DNA of 64,000 nucleotides from CAVZBW01 sp963778465 (GTDB lineage Bacteria > Actinomycetota > Acidimicrobiia > Acidimicrobiales > RAAP-2). Position 1 is the stretch's first letter; each line of letters opens with the position of its first letter. Positions 36,079-44,451 of the stretch are shown one piece after another. The stretch spans positions 62,001 to 126,000 of the forward strand of contig CAVZUK010000004.1 of the NCBI GenBank assembly GCA_963778465.1, written 5' to 3'. The notes beneath the pieces are model-generated. The model was not told where the DNA came from and searched no databases. It saw nothing but the letters and a program-made list of their open reading frames with translations. The position numbers were made by a program, and so were the translations under genes.

Positions 36079-37011
36079 TCATCCCGCCCCGTGGTCAGGA
36101 AAGTAGGACGCATATTGACCGAAGGGAACCTGACCAGTGGGACTTGAGTAGATGGCGCTGGCGACGGTTGGTGGGATGGGTGCCCACTTCGCGGGCATGG
36201 ATGCCGCGACCGACGGGTTCAAGAGGTAGAGGAGGAGGAAGTTGACGATCCAGATGGAAGGGGCCATCGACATCCCTACCGTCGAGGCCACACCGCCCGC
36301 GTTGTTCGTCACCAACTGAGCGACACCGGAAATCTGCTGGGAACGATTGCCGAAGACGGCCTCCAATGTGTAGGCCGACCTGTAGAGCGCGGCCAGGGAT
36401 GCTTCGCAGCCGTTGGCGCTGCACCAGGTTCCGAGATAACCGCCGGGAGCGATGATCGCGTTGGCCTTCCTCGTCGGGGCGTCGGTGTTGGCCAGACTCT
36501 CGAGGGACCCGTTCGTGTCTACGAAGAGGCCATAGCTGGCCAGGACCGTCGGGGTGATGTGGCCGTCGACGTTGGAGTAAAGGGGCCGGTCAGTCGTGTT
36601 GGTGAAGATCCGGACGCTGGCGTCGACCAGTCTCGCAGCGGCCGGATCGCCACCGACCCCTTGGCCGGTGACGAACTCGACGTACTGCCGCGGGGTGAAC
36701 GCGTCGGCCCTACTGAGTCCCATCCGAGCGGCGATCGCATCCGCCACACGTTGGCCGATCGGCTGATTGAGTTGACCGGAACCCCTGACCTGCGTCGGTG
36801 CCAAGTGCTCGTATTGCGGCGTCCCGGAGAAGGGCTGGGTGAACCCCGTGGCGGAGTTGTCCGGGATGACGGCCCCCGCCACTCCGTAGCCGCTCGCCTG
36901 GATCGCTCCCAAGGAGAACAGGGAGGCTCCAGCCAGTGCCATCGCGGCGGTGACCTTCGATCGGCGTTTGGTCGCTCCGGTTCGACCAGCCGATGTGCGG
37001 ATCCTCTGCAT
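36079..37011 (-). CDS. Secreted protein of unknown function
   Basis: 310 residues. Basic start and signal region (KVTAAMALAGASLFSLGAIQ), then a mostly hydrophilic body with RVADAIAARMGLSRADAFTP, FVTGQGVGGDPAAARLVDAS and GGYLGTWCSANGCEAS (two close cysteines), and a hydrophobic segment near residue 260 (PSIWIVNFLLLYLLNPS). No family is recognised. The ATG at 37009-37011 has GGGAGGAG 6 nt upstream. Confidence 0.6.
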   Translation of the reverse strand: MQRIRTSAGRTGATKRRSKVTAAMALAGASLFSLGAIQASGYGVAGAVIPDNSATGFTQPFSGTPQYEHLAPTQVRGSGQLNQPIGQRVADAIAARMGLSRADAFTPRQYVEFVTGQGVGGDPAAARLVDASVRIFTNTTDRPLYSNVDGHITPTVLASYGLFVDTNGSLESLANTDAPTRKANAIIAPGGYLGTWCSANGCEASLAALYRSAYTLEAVFGNRSQQISGVAQLVTNNAGGVASTVGMSMAPSIWIVNFLLLYLLNPSVAASMPAKWAPIPPTVASAIYSSPTGQVPFGQYASYFPDHGAG

Positions 37012-37180
37012 CGCCGCTCCTCCCATGACCGCCCGAGGGCCTGGCACGTTTGGCCTGCTGGACAACCCGAACCGGTCTGCCGCTCGGGGCACCGGCACTG
37101 TAGCTGCCCACGTCACCCCACACGTTGGCTCGTGATGGTGCCACGACGCGGAGAGCGAATCGGCGGAGGAGGGAGTCCGG

Positions 37181-38581
37181 CTAGGGCCTTCCGGCGCCGG
37201 CGAAGCCGTCGGTGAGGCGCAGTGGGAGGACCATCACGGTGGATCCCGTGTGGGTCGCCTCGACTTGCTCGCCGTTGCCGATGTACATGGCAACGTGCTC
37301 GCTACCGCCAGGACCGTAGAAGATGAGGTCACCGGGTTGGAGATCGGACACGGAGACCGGAGCACTCTCCTGCATCTGATCGCCCGAGTAGTGGTCGAGG
37401 GTCACACCAGCCTGCGCCCACGCCCACATCGTGAGTCCCGAGCAGTCGAAACCGATGCCCGGCTCCTCGGCGGCATAGATGTAGGGAAGACCGACCTGTG
37501 ACAGGGCCGCCTGTACGGCCACGGCGCCCCCAGAGGCGCTCGAAGGCGCACTGGAAACCTGGGTGGAGCCGGACGGATCGGCGTTAGCTGTGGGTGCGTC
37601 TGTGCTGGGGGTGGTGGGCGCGTCGGTGACCGGTGGCGCCGGTGACGTCGTCGTGGTTCCCTGGGTGCTCGGGACATCCTGGGTCTGGGCGGCTGTTGGC
37701 GTCTCGGTTTGCTGTGTCTGTGTCTGCTGGGTCTGTGTCTGCTGGGTCGCCGCCGGCCCGGTCTGTTGCGTCTGCTCCTGAGACTGGGCCTCCTCGACCT
37801 GCTGTTGCTGTGCCTGTTGCTGCTGTTGTTGGGCCGCAGCCAGCCGGGCCTGGGTCGCCGCCTCTTGCGCCGCCTCCTCCGCCGCCTGGCGTTGGGCTAC
37901 GAGGGTGGCGATCTGTCCCGTGTCCTGGCTGAGCTCGGACTGCTGTTGTGCTTCGAGCTGTGCCGCCTGCTGCTTCGCTTGGGCTGCGGCGTCGACCTGT
38001 TGCTGGGCGTCAGACTGCTGCGACTCGAGCTGGGTTCTCTGGGCATTCAGGCGAGCCCGGTCCGAATGCAACGCAGCCAGAGCAGTCGAGAGGTCACCTT
38101 CGGCCAGCGAGTTGTACTCCTCTTGGATCCGGAGCTCGTTTTGGTTGTGGGCAAAGAGCGGGTTCTCGGACGCCACGCTGTCATCATTCACGTAGGCATT
38201 GACCGAAGCCTTCCGCAATACGGCCATGTCCCGGTCGACCGTGGCTTTGTCCGCCGCGACCTGCTGCTTGGTGGTGGCGATCTGAGCGCTGATCTGGCCC
38301 AAGTGAACTTGGGCAGCGTCGTATTGCTGGCTCGAGGCGTCGATCTGCGCATTGGTCGAATCGATCTGTTGTTGTAGTTGGGCCGCCTGTGCTTGGAGGT
38401 CGGAGATCTGGTCAGCACCGGCCGGATCTGGCGTGGTCGCCGAGATCGTGAATGTGGTCGCGGCAATCGCCACGATGGCCGCCATCCTCCCTCCGGCCTT
38501 GCGGAGCAGAGGCGGACACCAGCGTGGCCATATTGTCGCTTCGCGCGCAGGGCGCTCGGCGTCGGACACAGTGTTGGACAT
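37181..38581 (-). CDS. NlpC/P60 peptidoglycan endopeptidase with N-terminal coiled coil
   Basis: 466 residues. Signal segment, then a long coiled coil (about 55-260, rich in Gln/Ala, opening DQISDLQAQAAQLQQQID), a Gln/Thr/Pro linker with QTQTQQ repeats, and a C-terminal NlpC/P60 domain: catalytic Cys in FDCSGLTMWAW, His in SEHVAMYIGNG. Layout resembles RipA/CwlO-type hydrolases that split stem peptides during division, where the coiled coil controls activity. The ATG at 38579-38581 is preferred over a TTG nine codons upstream. Confidence 0.88.
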   Translation of the reverse strand: MSNTVSDAERPAREATIWPRWCPPLLRKAGGRMAAIVAIAATTFTISATTPDPAGADQISDLQAQAAQLQQQIDSTNAQIDASSQQYDAAQVHLGQISAQIATTKQQVAADKATVDRDMAVLRKASVNAYVNDDSVASENPLFAHNQNELRIQEEYNSLAEGDLSTALAALHSDRARLNAQRTQLESQQSDAQQQVDAAAQAKQQAAQLEAQQQSELSQDTGQIATLVAQRQAAEEAAQEAATQARLAAAQQQQQQAQQQQVEEAQSQEQTQQTGPAATQQTQTQQTQTQQTETPTAAQTQDVPSTQGTTTTSPAPPVTDAPTTPSTDAPTANADPSGSTQVSSAPSSASGGAVAVQAALSQVGLPYIYAAEEPGIGFDCSGLTMWAWAQAGVTLDHYSGDQMQESAPVSVSDLQPGDLIFYGPGGSEHVAMYIGNGEQVEATHTGSTVMVLPLRLTDGFAGAGRP

Positions 38582-39565
38582 CTTGATTAATCTCTGAGGT
38601 CGAGTCAACCATTTCCACTCGCTGGGTCCATGATCGACTGGCTCTCAGTCCGCCAGCCTGGAGAAATCATCTCCGAGCCAATCTCGATGTCATCAGCATC
38701 CGTATTTGGAGATGGGCTCTCTCCTGACTTCCATCGTGGAGTCAAAGGGAATCTCCGGATTGACCCTCCAAGGTGGGAATTCAGGGTTCGTCGGGTACCC
38801 CGAGATCGACGCGCTCCTCGGCACCGCGGGAGACACGTCAACGAGCGTTTGCTGGGCGAATGCTTCGGCTCCTTGACCATCCATCAGCACGACCCGTTAC
38901 CGCGGCGGACAGTTGTGACGCCCCATCTCTTCGCTGCTGGAGATCGATCGGAATGGACCGATTGTCGAGGAGCACCTCTTTCCGTTGGTTCAAAGGGCTG
39001 TCGAGATCCCGCAAGAAGATCCGCCCTGGCATGGTGTCGCACGCTGCCCTTTGTTGAGTGTCTGCTCCTCCTCTCGAGGCCTAGCGGCGCGGCGACTTCC
39101 TTATGGATCCGCCGGTGAGCTCGGTGGCCAACGCCGGAATCTGGCCTCTGGCGGAGGACGCTTTCCGAGCCCACTGCACGGGGGGACTGCCTCGGCAGCA
39201 CGGGAATGAGCGCCAGATTGCCGTCTGCAAATGCCTGCTGCATCGAGCTGGGAAGGCCAAGAACAATCGATGCCGCCGAGTCAAGGGGGACTCGTCGGCC
39301 GTTGCTGCAGTGGCCCTGGCATATCGCTTGCAACAAAGACAAAAATACAGCCCCTCGGATCCAAGACGGGACGGGTTGCGCATATCCGGGAGTGGGCTCT
39401 GAAAAAACAAGGACCGGTCTGTCGAATGGACGCGGGACGCAGGGTGTAGTGAACCGAATGACCTCGGGCCGCGCCGAGACCAAGGACCACTGCGCCAGAG
39501 GGTTGGTTCAAACCGAAAGCGCCAGCGGTGACTCTCGAACCCGTGTCCGATGAACGGCTAACGGA
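38582..39565. other. Gene-poor stretch, possible remnants
   Basis: About 980 nt with stops in all frames and no complete gene. A minus-strand piece near 39195-39310 reads DSAASIVLGLPSSMQQAFAD then GNLALIPVLP, which looks like once-coding sequence, but no family or intact ends can be given. Confidence 0.4.
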
Positions 39566-39769
39566 TCATTCTTGGTCAACCGGTTGAGGCGGCCCCGCGA
39601 GCGAATTGCGATCGAAGGACGCCACCACCTCCTTCGCGGTATCGAGAGGATCCGACGGCGACGGAAGGTAGCGGTACAGGGAGATCTGCTCGCCGTCGTC
39701 GTCGAAGTCATCGGCGTCGACCAGCAGACTCGTGCCGTCATCGACGAAATCGAGACGGAAACGCAGCAT
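39566..39769 (-). CDS. Small acidic hypothetical protein
   Basis: 67 residues beginning LRFRLDFVDDGTSLLVDA, with an Asp-rich middle (DDFDDDGEQ) and LYRYLPSPSDP. It follows the CxxC gene by 13 nt on the same strand, so the pair is likely one transcript. No family recognised; short length keeps confidence moderate. Confidence 0.45.
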   Translation of the reverse strand: MLRFRLDFVDDGTSLLVDADDFDDDGEQISLYRYLPSPSDPLDTAKEVVASFDRNSLAGPPQPVDQE

Positions 39770-39782
39770 CGTCGGCTCGACC

Positions 39783-39998
39783 TCAGCTCCTGAGATGGGC
39801 GATGCGATCGGCGCGTCGTTCGGCCTCGAGCCACGCTCCCCCTCGGGCCAGCTGCTCCTCACCGGGAGCATGCGCGGTGCCCAGCGGGCTATCGGTTCGC
39901 ATGCCACACCTGCGACAGACCGCCATCCGCCCGTTGGTTTCGGGGAGATGGTGCTCGTCGAGCTGGCTTGCTAATTGGTTTGCTTCGGGTAAGGGCAT
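39783..39998 (-). CDS. Small CxxC (zinc-ribbon-like) hypothetical protein
   Basis: 71 residues: an acidic helix start (ANQLASQLDEHHLPE), a CRRCGMRTDSPLG knuckle with two cysteines, and a C-terminal helix ending ERRADRIAHLRS. GGGAGG lies 5 nt before the ATG at 39996-39998. Upstream partner of the 67-residue gene. Function unknown. Confidence 0.5.
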   Translation of the reverse strand: MPLPEANQLASQLDEHHLPETNGRMAVCRRCGMRTDSPLGTAHAPGEEQLARGGAWLEAERRADRIAHLRS

Positions 39999-40308
39999 GT
40001 TTCCTCCCGAGCTGGTGTCGCACTCAGCTTATGAGCACCTCACCGCCGGGGCGATTGGTCGCTGGTTGCGGACCGTCGCGACGCCCTCCTGGACCCCAGA
40101 GCGTGGGGCCGATGAGCGGCATGGCGGACCGGACCCTTGGGCGAGTGCCACCCGGCTTCGTCGACCGAAGGAGTCCCCTTGGCAAGCGTTTGGGTGGGGT
40201 TCGGCCTGGCCTGGTCCCTCGTGGCACCGCACCGGCTCTTATCGCAGCGGCCCGCCGTACCGCCTGCTCCCACGTGCCCGCCAAGCATGGAAAGGCACCA
40301 CAGACCCC
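39999..40308. other. Intergenic stretch without a recognisable gene
   Basis: 310 nt; short frames on both strands are arginine/proline-rich and look like frame shadows of G+C-rich DNA. Confidence 0.4.
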
Positions 40309-40689
40309 TCAGTCGGGCCAGTCGATCTGGGCTTCGGGCACACCGACCGAGCGGGCGTAGGCCTCGACCCGTTGGCGCTCGGTGGGATCACGGCTCGGGT
40401 ACCGGAAGACGTGTTTCGCGAAGACGACGAAGGTCTCGTCGGGCGACGAGAAGTTGCAATACCAGCCGCCGACATCGTCGAGGACCTGCGCCAGCGCTTG
40501 GGCGAGTTCCTGGGCCTCCGCTGCCGGAACCTCGAACTCGATGAAGGTCCAGAGCTCTGGTTGGCCCGCCCCGGTATCGCCTGCCGCGAGGCGGAAGATC
40601 CGAGTGACCGTGAGCGGCAGGCCGTCGAACATGGCCCCGGTCCGAAGGCTCTCGCCGAGCAGGGTGCCGGTATACGGAGCCGGCTGCAC
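40309..40689 (-). CDS. Hypothetical protein under direct LexA control
   Basis: 126 residues, soluble, with a beta-rich first half (LPLTVTRIFRLAAGD, LWTFIEFEVPAAEAQELAQA), a central WYCNFSSPDETFVVFAK and a helical end RQRVEAYARSVGVPEAQIDW. No family recognised. The GTG at 40687-40689 lies 7 nt after a -10 (TACGAT), so the mRNA is probably leaderless. The promoter spacer holds a perfect LexA box; a role after DNA damage is inferred from this alone. Confidence 0.7.
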   Translation of the reverse strand: MQPAPYTGTLLGESLRTGAMFDGLPLTVTRIFRLAAGDTGAGQPELWTFIEFEVPAAEAQELAQALAQVLDDVGGWYCNFSSPDETFVVFAKHVFRYPSRDPTERQRVEAYARSVGVPEAQIDWPD

Positions 40690-40696
40690 CCTCGCG

Positions 40697-40725
40697 ATCG
40701 TACGAACATATGTTCGCTATGTCAA
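40697..40725 (-). promoter_or_regulatory. SOS promoter of the 126-residue gene
   Basis: On the minus strand TTGACA (40720-40725), exactly 17 bp, TACGAT (40697-40702), with the LexA box in the spacer and the GTG start 7 nt past the -10. Confidence 0.75.
40703..40716. promoter_or_regulatory. LexA box 5
   Basis: CGAACATATGTTCG, a perfect palindrome fitting the consensus at every position, 14 nt upstream of the GTG start. Confidence 0.88.
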
Positions 40726-40782
40726 CCGACGAATGCGAGGTGGTCCACGAGTGTGAGGCCTTCTCGGGGAACGGCCTCGTAG

Positions 40783-42090
40783 TCAGCTGATCGGTGTCAG
40801 GGTGTACGTCCCCGTGGCTTTGAGCGGCTGCGCCTCGGTGAACTGACTGGTCGGTCCGCTCGTGCCCCCGGCCAGGTTCAGGTCCGGGCCCAGGACGACG
40901 AAGTTGTTGGATGTGCCGTTGACGTTGAGCCCCCCGCTTCCGGAGACACCGCCTTGGGTGTAGATGGCCTGACCGGTTCGGCTCACGCAGAACAGGCCGG
41001 TGATGGTGGCAGGGGACGAGGCGTTCGTTGTCCCGGTGAACTGGTAGGCCTCCTGGCCGGTCGGGCAGCTCGCCGGTGGGGTGGAGACCTCGATCGTGTA
41101 GGAGATGGTCACTGCTCCGTCGCCCGTCCTCGAGCCGTTGGCAAAGGTTGCGCCCGAAGGACCGAAGCTGGAGCCCCCGCCACCGGTGCCGGAGTGGGAG
41201 TCGCTGCAGGAACCGCCACCGCCGCCGCCGCCGAAGTAGCCACCGCCACCGCCACCACCGCCGTTCCCGCCCTTTGACGAGCCTCCGGCGCCGATACCGC
41301 CCTGGCCGCCGGCGTCCTGGGTGGGCGAGCCCCCGTTGGTGCCCGCCGTCGGCGCCACGGTGTTCGCGGAGAAGCACCCGCGACCCGGGACTGTCTGGCC
41401 CGCGGTCCCGCCCTGGCCGCCGCCGGACTGAGCCCCCCCGGCGCCGCCTCGGCCGCCCTCTCCGGTCAGCCCCTGACCGGACCCGCCTGACGGAGCGCCC
41501 CCTGCGCCGGGAAGGAGTTGGAGGCTTCCCCCGGTTGCGACCGCGCCACCGCCACCGCCACCCACGAGGGCGCGGGCCGCCAGACCGCAACTCAAGGTCG
41601 CCGCGCACGATCCCGTACGGACGTCCGAGGCACCGCCGCCCCCAGCTGCGGTGGTACCGGACTCATTGCTCGCCGTGCCTCCCGAGCCACCCGCACCGCC
41701 ACCGTTGGATCCACCCTTGCCGCCGGCCACGCCGTAGGCCCCCCCTTCGCCGCCCACCAGCACCTCGAGAACGTCGGCGGCGCTTACGGGCAGCGTCGCC
41801 GTGACGGCACCACCGGCCCCACCTTGTTGGATGTTCCCGTGTCCTCCCTGCGCGCCGGCGGCCGTGACGGTCACCTGCGTGACGCCGGCGGGAACGGTGA
41901 AGGTGTCGGCGGCTCCGGTGAGCGAGTACGTACAGCTCGCCTCGGAGCCCGAGGTGGTCATCGACCCGCTCGTTCCGCAGGGACCGGCCGCTCCCGCCGG
42001 AGGGGCCGTCAACCCCCACCCGACCAAGACCCCACCGGCCAGGGCGACGGCGCCCCCGAGCCTGACCAGGCGTTGACCGCTTCTCCCCAT
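40783..42090 (-). CDS. Secreted glycine-rich surface protein
   Basis: 435 residues. Signal peptide (LGGAVALAGGVLVGWGLTAPP), an N-terminal strand-rich part (YSLTGAADTFTVPAGVTQVT), about 220 residues of Gly-rich sequence (runs of GGGGG and GGAGG), and a C-terminal domain that starts SCPTGQEAYQFTGTTN. Such glycine-rich domains make extended surface or matrix structures; binding partner unknown. GGAGGGAG precedes the ATG at 42088-42090. Confidence 0.72.
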   Translation of the reverse strand: MGRSGQRLVRLGGAVALAGGVLVGWGLTAPPAGAAGPCGTSGSMTTSGSEASCTYSLTGAADTFTVPAGVTQVTVTAAGAQGGHGNIQQGGAGGAVTATLPVSAADVLEVLVGGEGGAYGVAGGKGGSNGGGAGGSGGTASNESGTTAAGGGGASDVRTGSCAATLSCGLAARALVGGGGGGAVATGGSLQLLPGAGGAPSGGSGQGLTGEGGRGGAGGAQSGGGQGGTAGQTVPGRGCFSANTVAPTAGTNGGSPTQDAGGQGGIGAGGSSKGGNGGGGGGGGYFGGGGGGGSCSDSHSGTGGGGSSFGPSGATFANGSRTGDGAVTISYTIEVSTPPASCPTGQEAYQFTGTTNASSPATITGLFCVSRTGQAIYTQGGVSGSGGLNVNGTSNNFVVLGPDLNLAGGTSGPTSQFTEAQPLKATGTYTLTPIS

Positions 42091-42506
42091 GGATTTTCTC
42101 CCTCCGCGACCTCGGTCAAGCGAAGCTCCGGACGACCGACGGCGAGCCGCGAGCAGAATAGTGGTTCACGCGAATTGGGTTGTTGCAGATTGGCAGCGCG
42201 CCGAGTGCCTCGTGCCGCCGTGTGCCTGCCGGTTCGGCGTTCAAGCGATTGGTGATCGGCGCGAGGCGTTGCACGTCCTGCGCGACGGCGCCGGTGTCAT
42301 CCGTCTCGGTTGCTCTGACCGGCCATGTCCTGGTAGCGCTGGTTCGCCGTCTCGACCGCATCCCTCACGAAGCGCTGGGCGCCCGTGACCGAGGAGGGGC
42401 CTCCTGCGGGCGCGTATCGCCTGGCAGGGTATGGAGGGAGTAGCGGAGGCTGGGCGAGTCGTACCCTGTGCCCACGGGGGTCAGCGGGTCAAGAGGAGGT
42501 TGTGGG
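42091..42506. other. Divergent promoter region
   Basis: 416 nt between the glycine-rich gene and the ABC ATPase, which point away from each other. No gene is seen; it probably holds both promoters. Confidence 0.45.
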
Positions 42507-43448
42507 GTGCCAGCGGTCTCGGTCCGGAGCCTGTCCAAGGTCTACGGCTCGGTCCGGGCCGTCCAGGGCGTCGAGTTCTCTGTCGAGCACGGGGAGGTCT
42601 TCGCACTGCTCGGACCCAACGGCGCCGGCAAGACCACGACGGTCGAGATCCTCGAGGGCTTTCGCCAGAGGGACCGGGGCGAGGTCCGGGTGCTCGGGTT
42701 TGACCCGGCCGTCGCGTCGACGTCCCGGGCCCTGCGGGAGCGTATCGGTGTCGTCCTGCAGGAGCTGGCCGTCGAGCCGTTCCTTTCGGTGCGTCAGGCG
42801 CTGTCCCGCAGCGCCGGGTACTACCCGTCACCGCGCCCCGTCGACGAGGTGTTGCACCTGCTCGGTCTGGAGGAGAAGGCGGGTGATCGCGTCAAGACCC
42901 TGTCTGGAGGGCAACAACGCCGGCTCGACCTCGGGCTGGGCATCATCGGCAATCCGGAGCTGCTGTTCCTGGACGAGCCGACGACCGGCTTCGACCCCTC
43001 GGCGCGGAGAGGTGCCTGGGACCTCGTGCGGAGCCTCACCAGCGGAGGGACCACGGTCATCCTGACGACCCACTACATGGACGAGGCCGAGGCCCTGGCC
43101 GACAGGGTTGCGGTCATCAGCTCGGGGAAGATCGTCGCCCAGGGCACGCCAGAATCGCTCGGTGGACGCGACGTCGGCGACGCGAGGATCCGGTTCCGTC
43201 TGTCGGACACGACGGCGCCGACGGACTTGCCCGTGCCGCCCACGCACGACGAGGGTGGAGTGGTCGAGATCCGGACCGACAAGGAGACCGAGGTACTGGC
43301 GGCGCTCACCACGTGGGCGTTGCGGGAGGGAGTCGAGCTCCGGGGCCTCACGGTGGAGCGCCTCACGTTGGAGGACGTGTACCTCCGGCTCACCGGCTAC
43401 CAGCCAGAGCAGGATCGAGAGCGCGAGAGCGCGAGGGGACAGGGATGA
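42507..43448 (+). CDS. ABC-2 type exporter ATP-binding protein
   Basis: 313 residues: Walker A GPNGAGKTTTVEIL, Q-loop VVLQELAVEPF, signature LSGGQQRRLDLGLG, Walker B LLFLDEPTTGFDP, switch His in TTHYMDEAEALAD. The C-terminal extension (VEIRTDKETEVLAAL) is typical of drug-efflux (DrrA-like) ATPases. GTG 42507 has GGAGG 7 nt upstream. The stop overlaps the permease start, so the two form one exporter of unknown substrate. Confidence 0.92.
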   Translation: MPAVSVRSLSKVYGSVRAVQGVEFSVEHGEVFALLGPNGAGKTTTVEILEGFRQRDRGEVRVLGFDPAVASTSRALRERIGVVLQELAVEPFLSVRQALSRSAGYYPSPRPVDEVLHLLGLEEKAGDRVKTLSGGQQRRLDLGLGIIGNPELLFLDEPTTGFDPSARRGAWDLVRSLTSGGTTVILTTHYMDEAEALADRVAVISSGKIVAQGTPESLGGRDVGDARIRFRLSDTTAPTDLPVPPTHDEGGVVEIRTDKETEVLAALTTWALREGVELRGLTVERLTLEDVYLRLTGYQPEQDRERESARGQG

Positions 43449-44329
43449 GCGCGACCGGGGAGCCTCGGGGAACCACCACCGACGCGAGGTTCCGGGGTGC
43501 CGACGACCTCCGCCTCATCGGCCGGCAGCTCTACTACGAGCAGCTGAACTTCTGGCTCAATCCCGTCGCCGCGATCTTTACCGTGGGGTTCTCGGTCGTC
43601 TTCCTGGTCCTGCTCGGAGCCAGCGCCGGGTCGAGCCACAGCCAGACGCTCGGCGGCCTCAAGACGATCCAGTACTACGTGCCGGGCTTCATCGCCTACG
43701 GCGTGATGGCGACGTGCTTCAACAGCCTGAGCGTGTCCCTCGTGGTGCGCCGTGAGACCGGTCTGCTCAAGCGTGTCCGTCTTGCGCCCCTGCCGACGTG
43801 GATCTTCCTCGCGGCCATCTTCGCCAGCACGCTGGTCATCTGCGTCATCCAGGTCGTGGTGCTCCTCGTCATCGGCAAGGCCGGCTATGACGTGGCGTTG
43901 CCCTCCAGCTGGGGGGCGTTCGTCTTCGCCCTCGTGGTCGGGGCGGCGTCGTTCACGGCCATCGGGGTCGCCATGAGCACGCTCATCCCCAACCAGGAGG
44001 CCGGAGGGCCGGTGGTCTCGATCATCTTCTTCGTCCTGCTGTTCCTCTCCGGCCTGTGGTATCCGATCAGCTCCCAATCGGGACTCGCCCAATTCGCTTC
44101 CTTCTTCCCGGTGCGCCACATGATCCTTGCGGTGTTCGCGCCCTTCGACTTCGGGGGAACGTCGTCGTCGCCCTGGGCTTGGCACGACTACCTCGTGATG
44201 GCGGTCTGGGGGGCGGCCGGCGTCTTCGTCGCGCTCCGACGCTGGAGCTGGTCGCCGCGCCGCGCCGATCGGGGTCGGTCCAGCGCCGCACGCTTCGCCT
44301 TCCGGCGTTCGGGAAACGAGGCACCCTGA
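43445..44329 (+). CDS. ABC-2 type exporter permease
   Basis: 294 residues, six membrane helices (for example ASTLVICVIQVVVLLVIGK), the ETGLLKRVRLAPLP segment between helices 2 and 3, and the late FLSGLWYPI motif of ABC-2 permeases. ATG 43445 overlaps the ATPase stop. Antibiotic, lipid or polymer export are all possible. Confidence 0.9.
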   Translation: MSATGEPRGTTTDARFRGADDLRLIGRQLYYEQLNFWLNPVAAIFTVGFSVVFLVLLGASAGSSHSQTLGGLKTIQYYVPGFIAYGVMATCFNSLSVSLVVRRETGLLKRVRLAPLPTWIFLAAIFASTLVICVIQVVVLLVIGKAGYDVALPSSWGAFVFALVVGAASFTAIGVAMSTLIPNQEAGGPVVSIIFFVLLFLSGLWYPISSQSGLAQFASFFPVRHMILAVFAPFDFGGTSSSPWAWHDYLVMAVWGAAGVFVALRRWSWSPRRADRGRSSAARFAFRRSGNEAP

Positions 44330-44451
44330 CCCCAGGGCCGGGCAAACGGCCGCGCCCGTCCCGGCGTGGCAGTGATTAACGTGGAACGCGCAGGCAGTTC
44401 ACCGATTTCGCAAGGCGCCGCCGGTGCGGGCGCAGAGGTGGCGGAGACCTC

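Noticed and set aside
40783..42090. Mycobacterial PE_PGRS protein
   Set aside because: Glycine-rich, but there is no PE N-terminal domain and a signal peptide is present instead.
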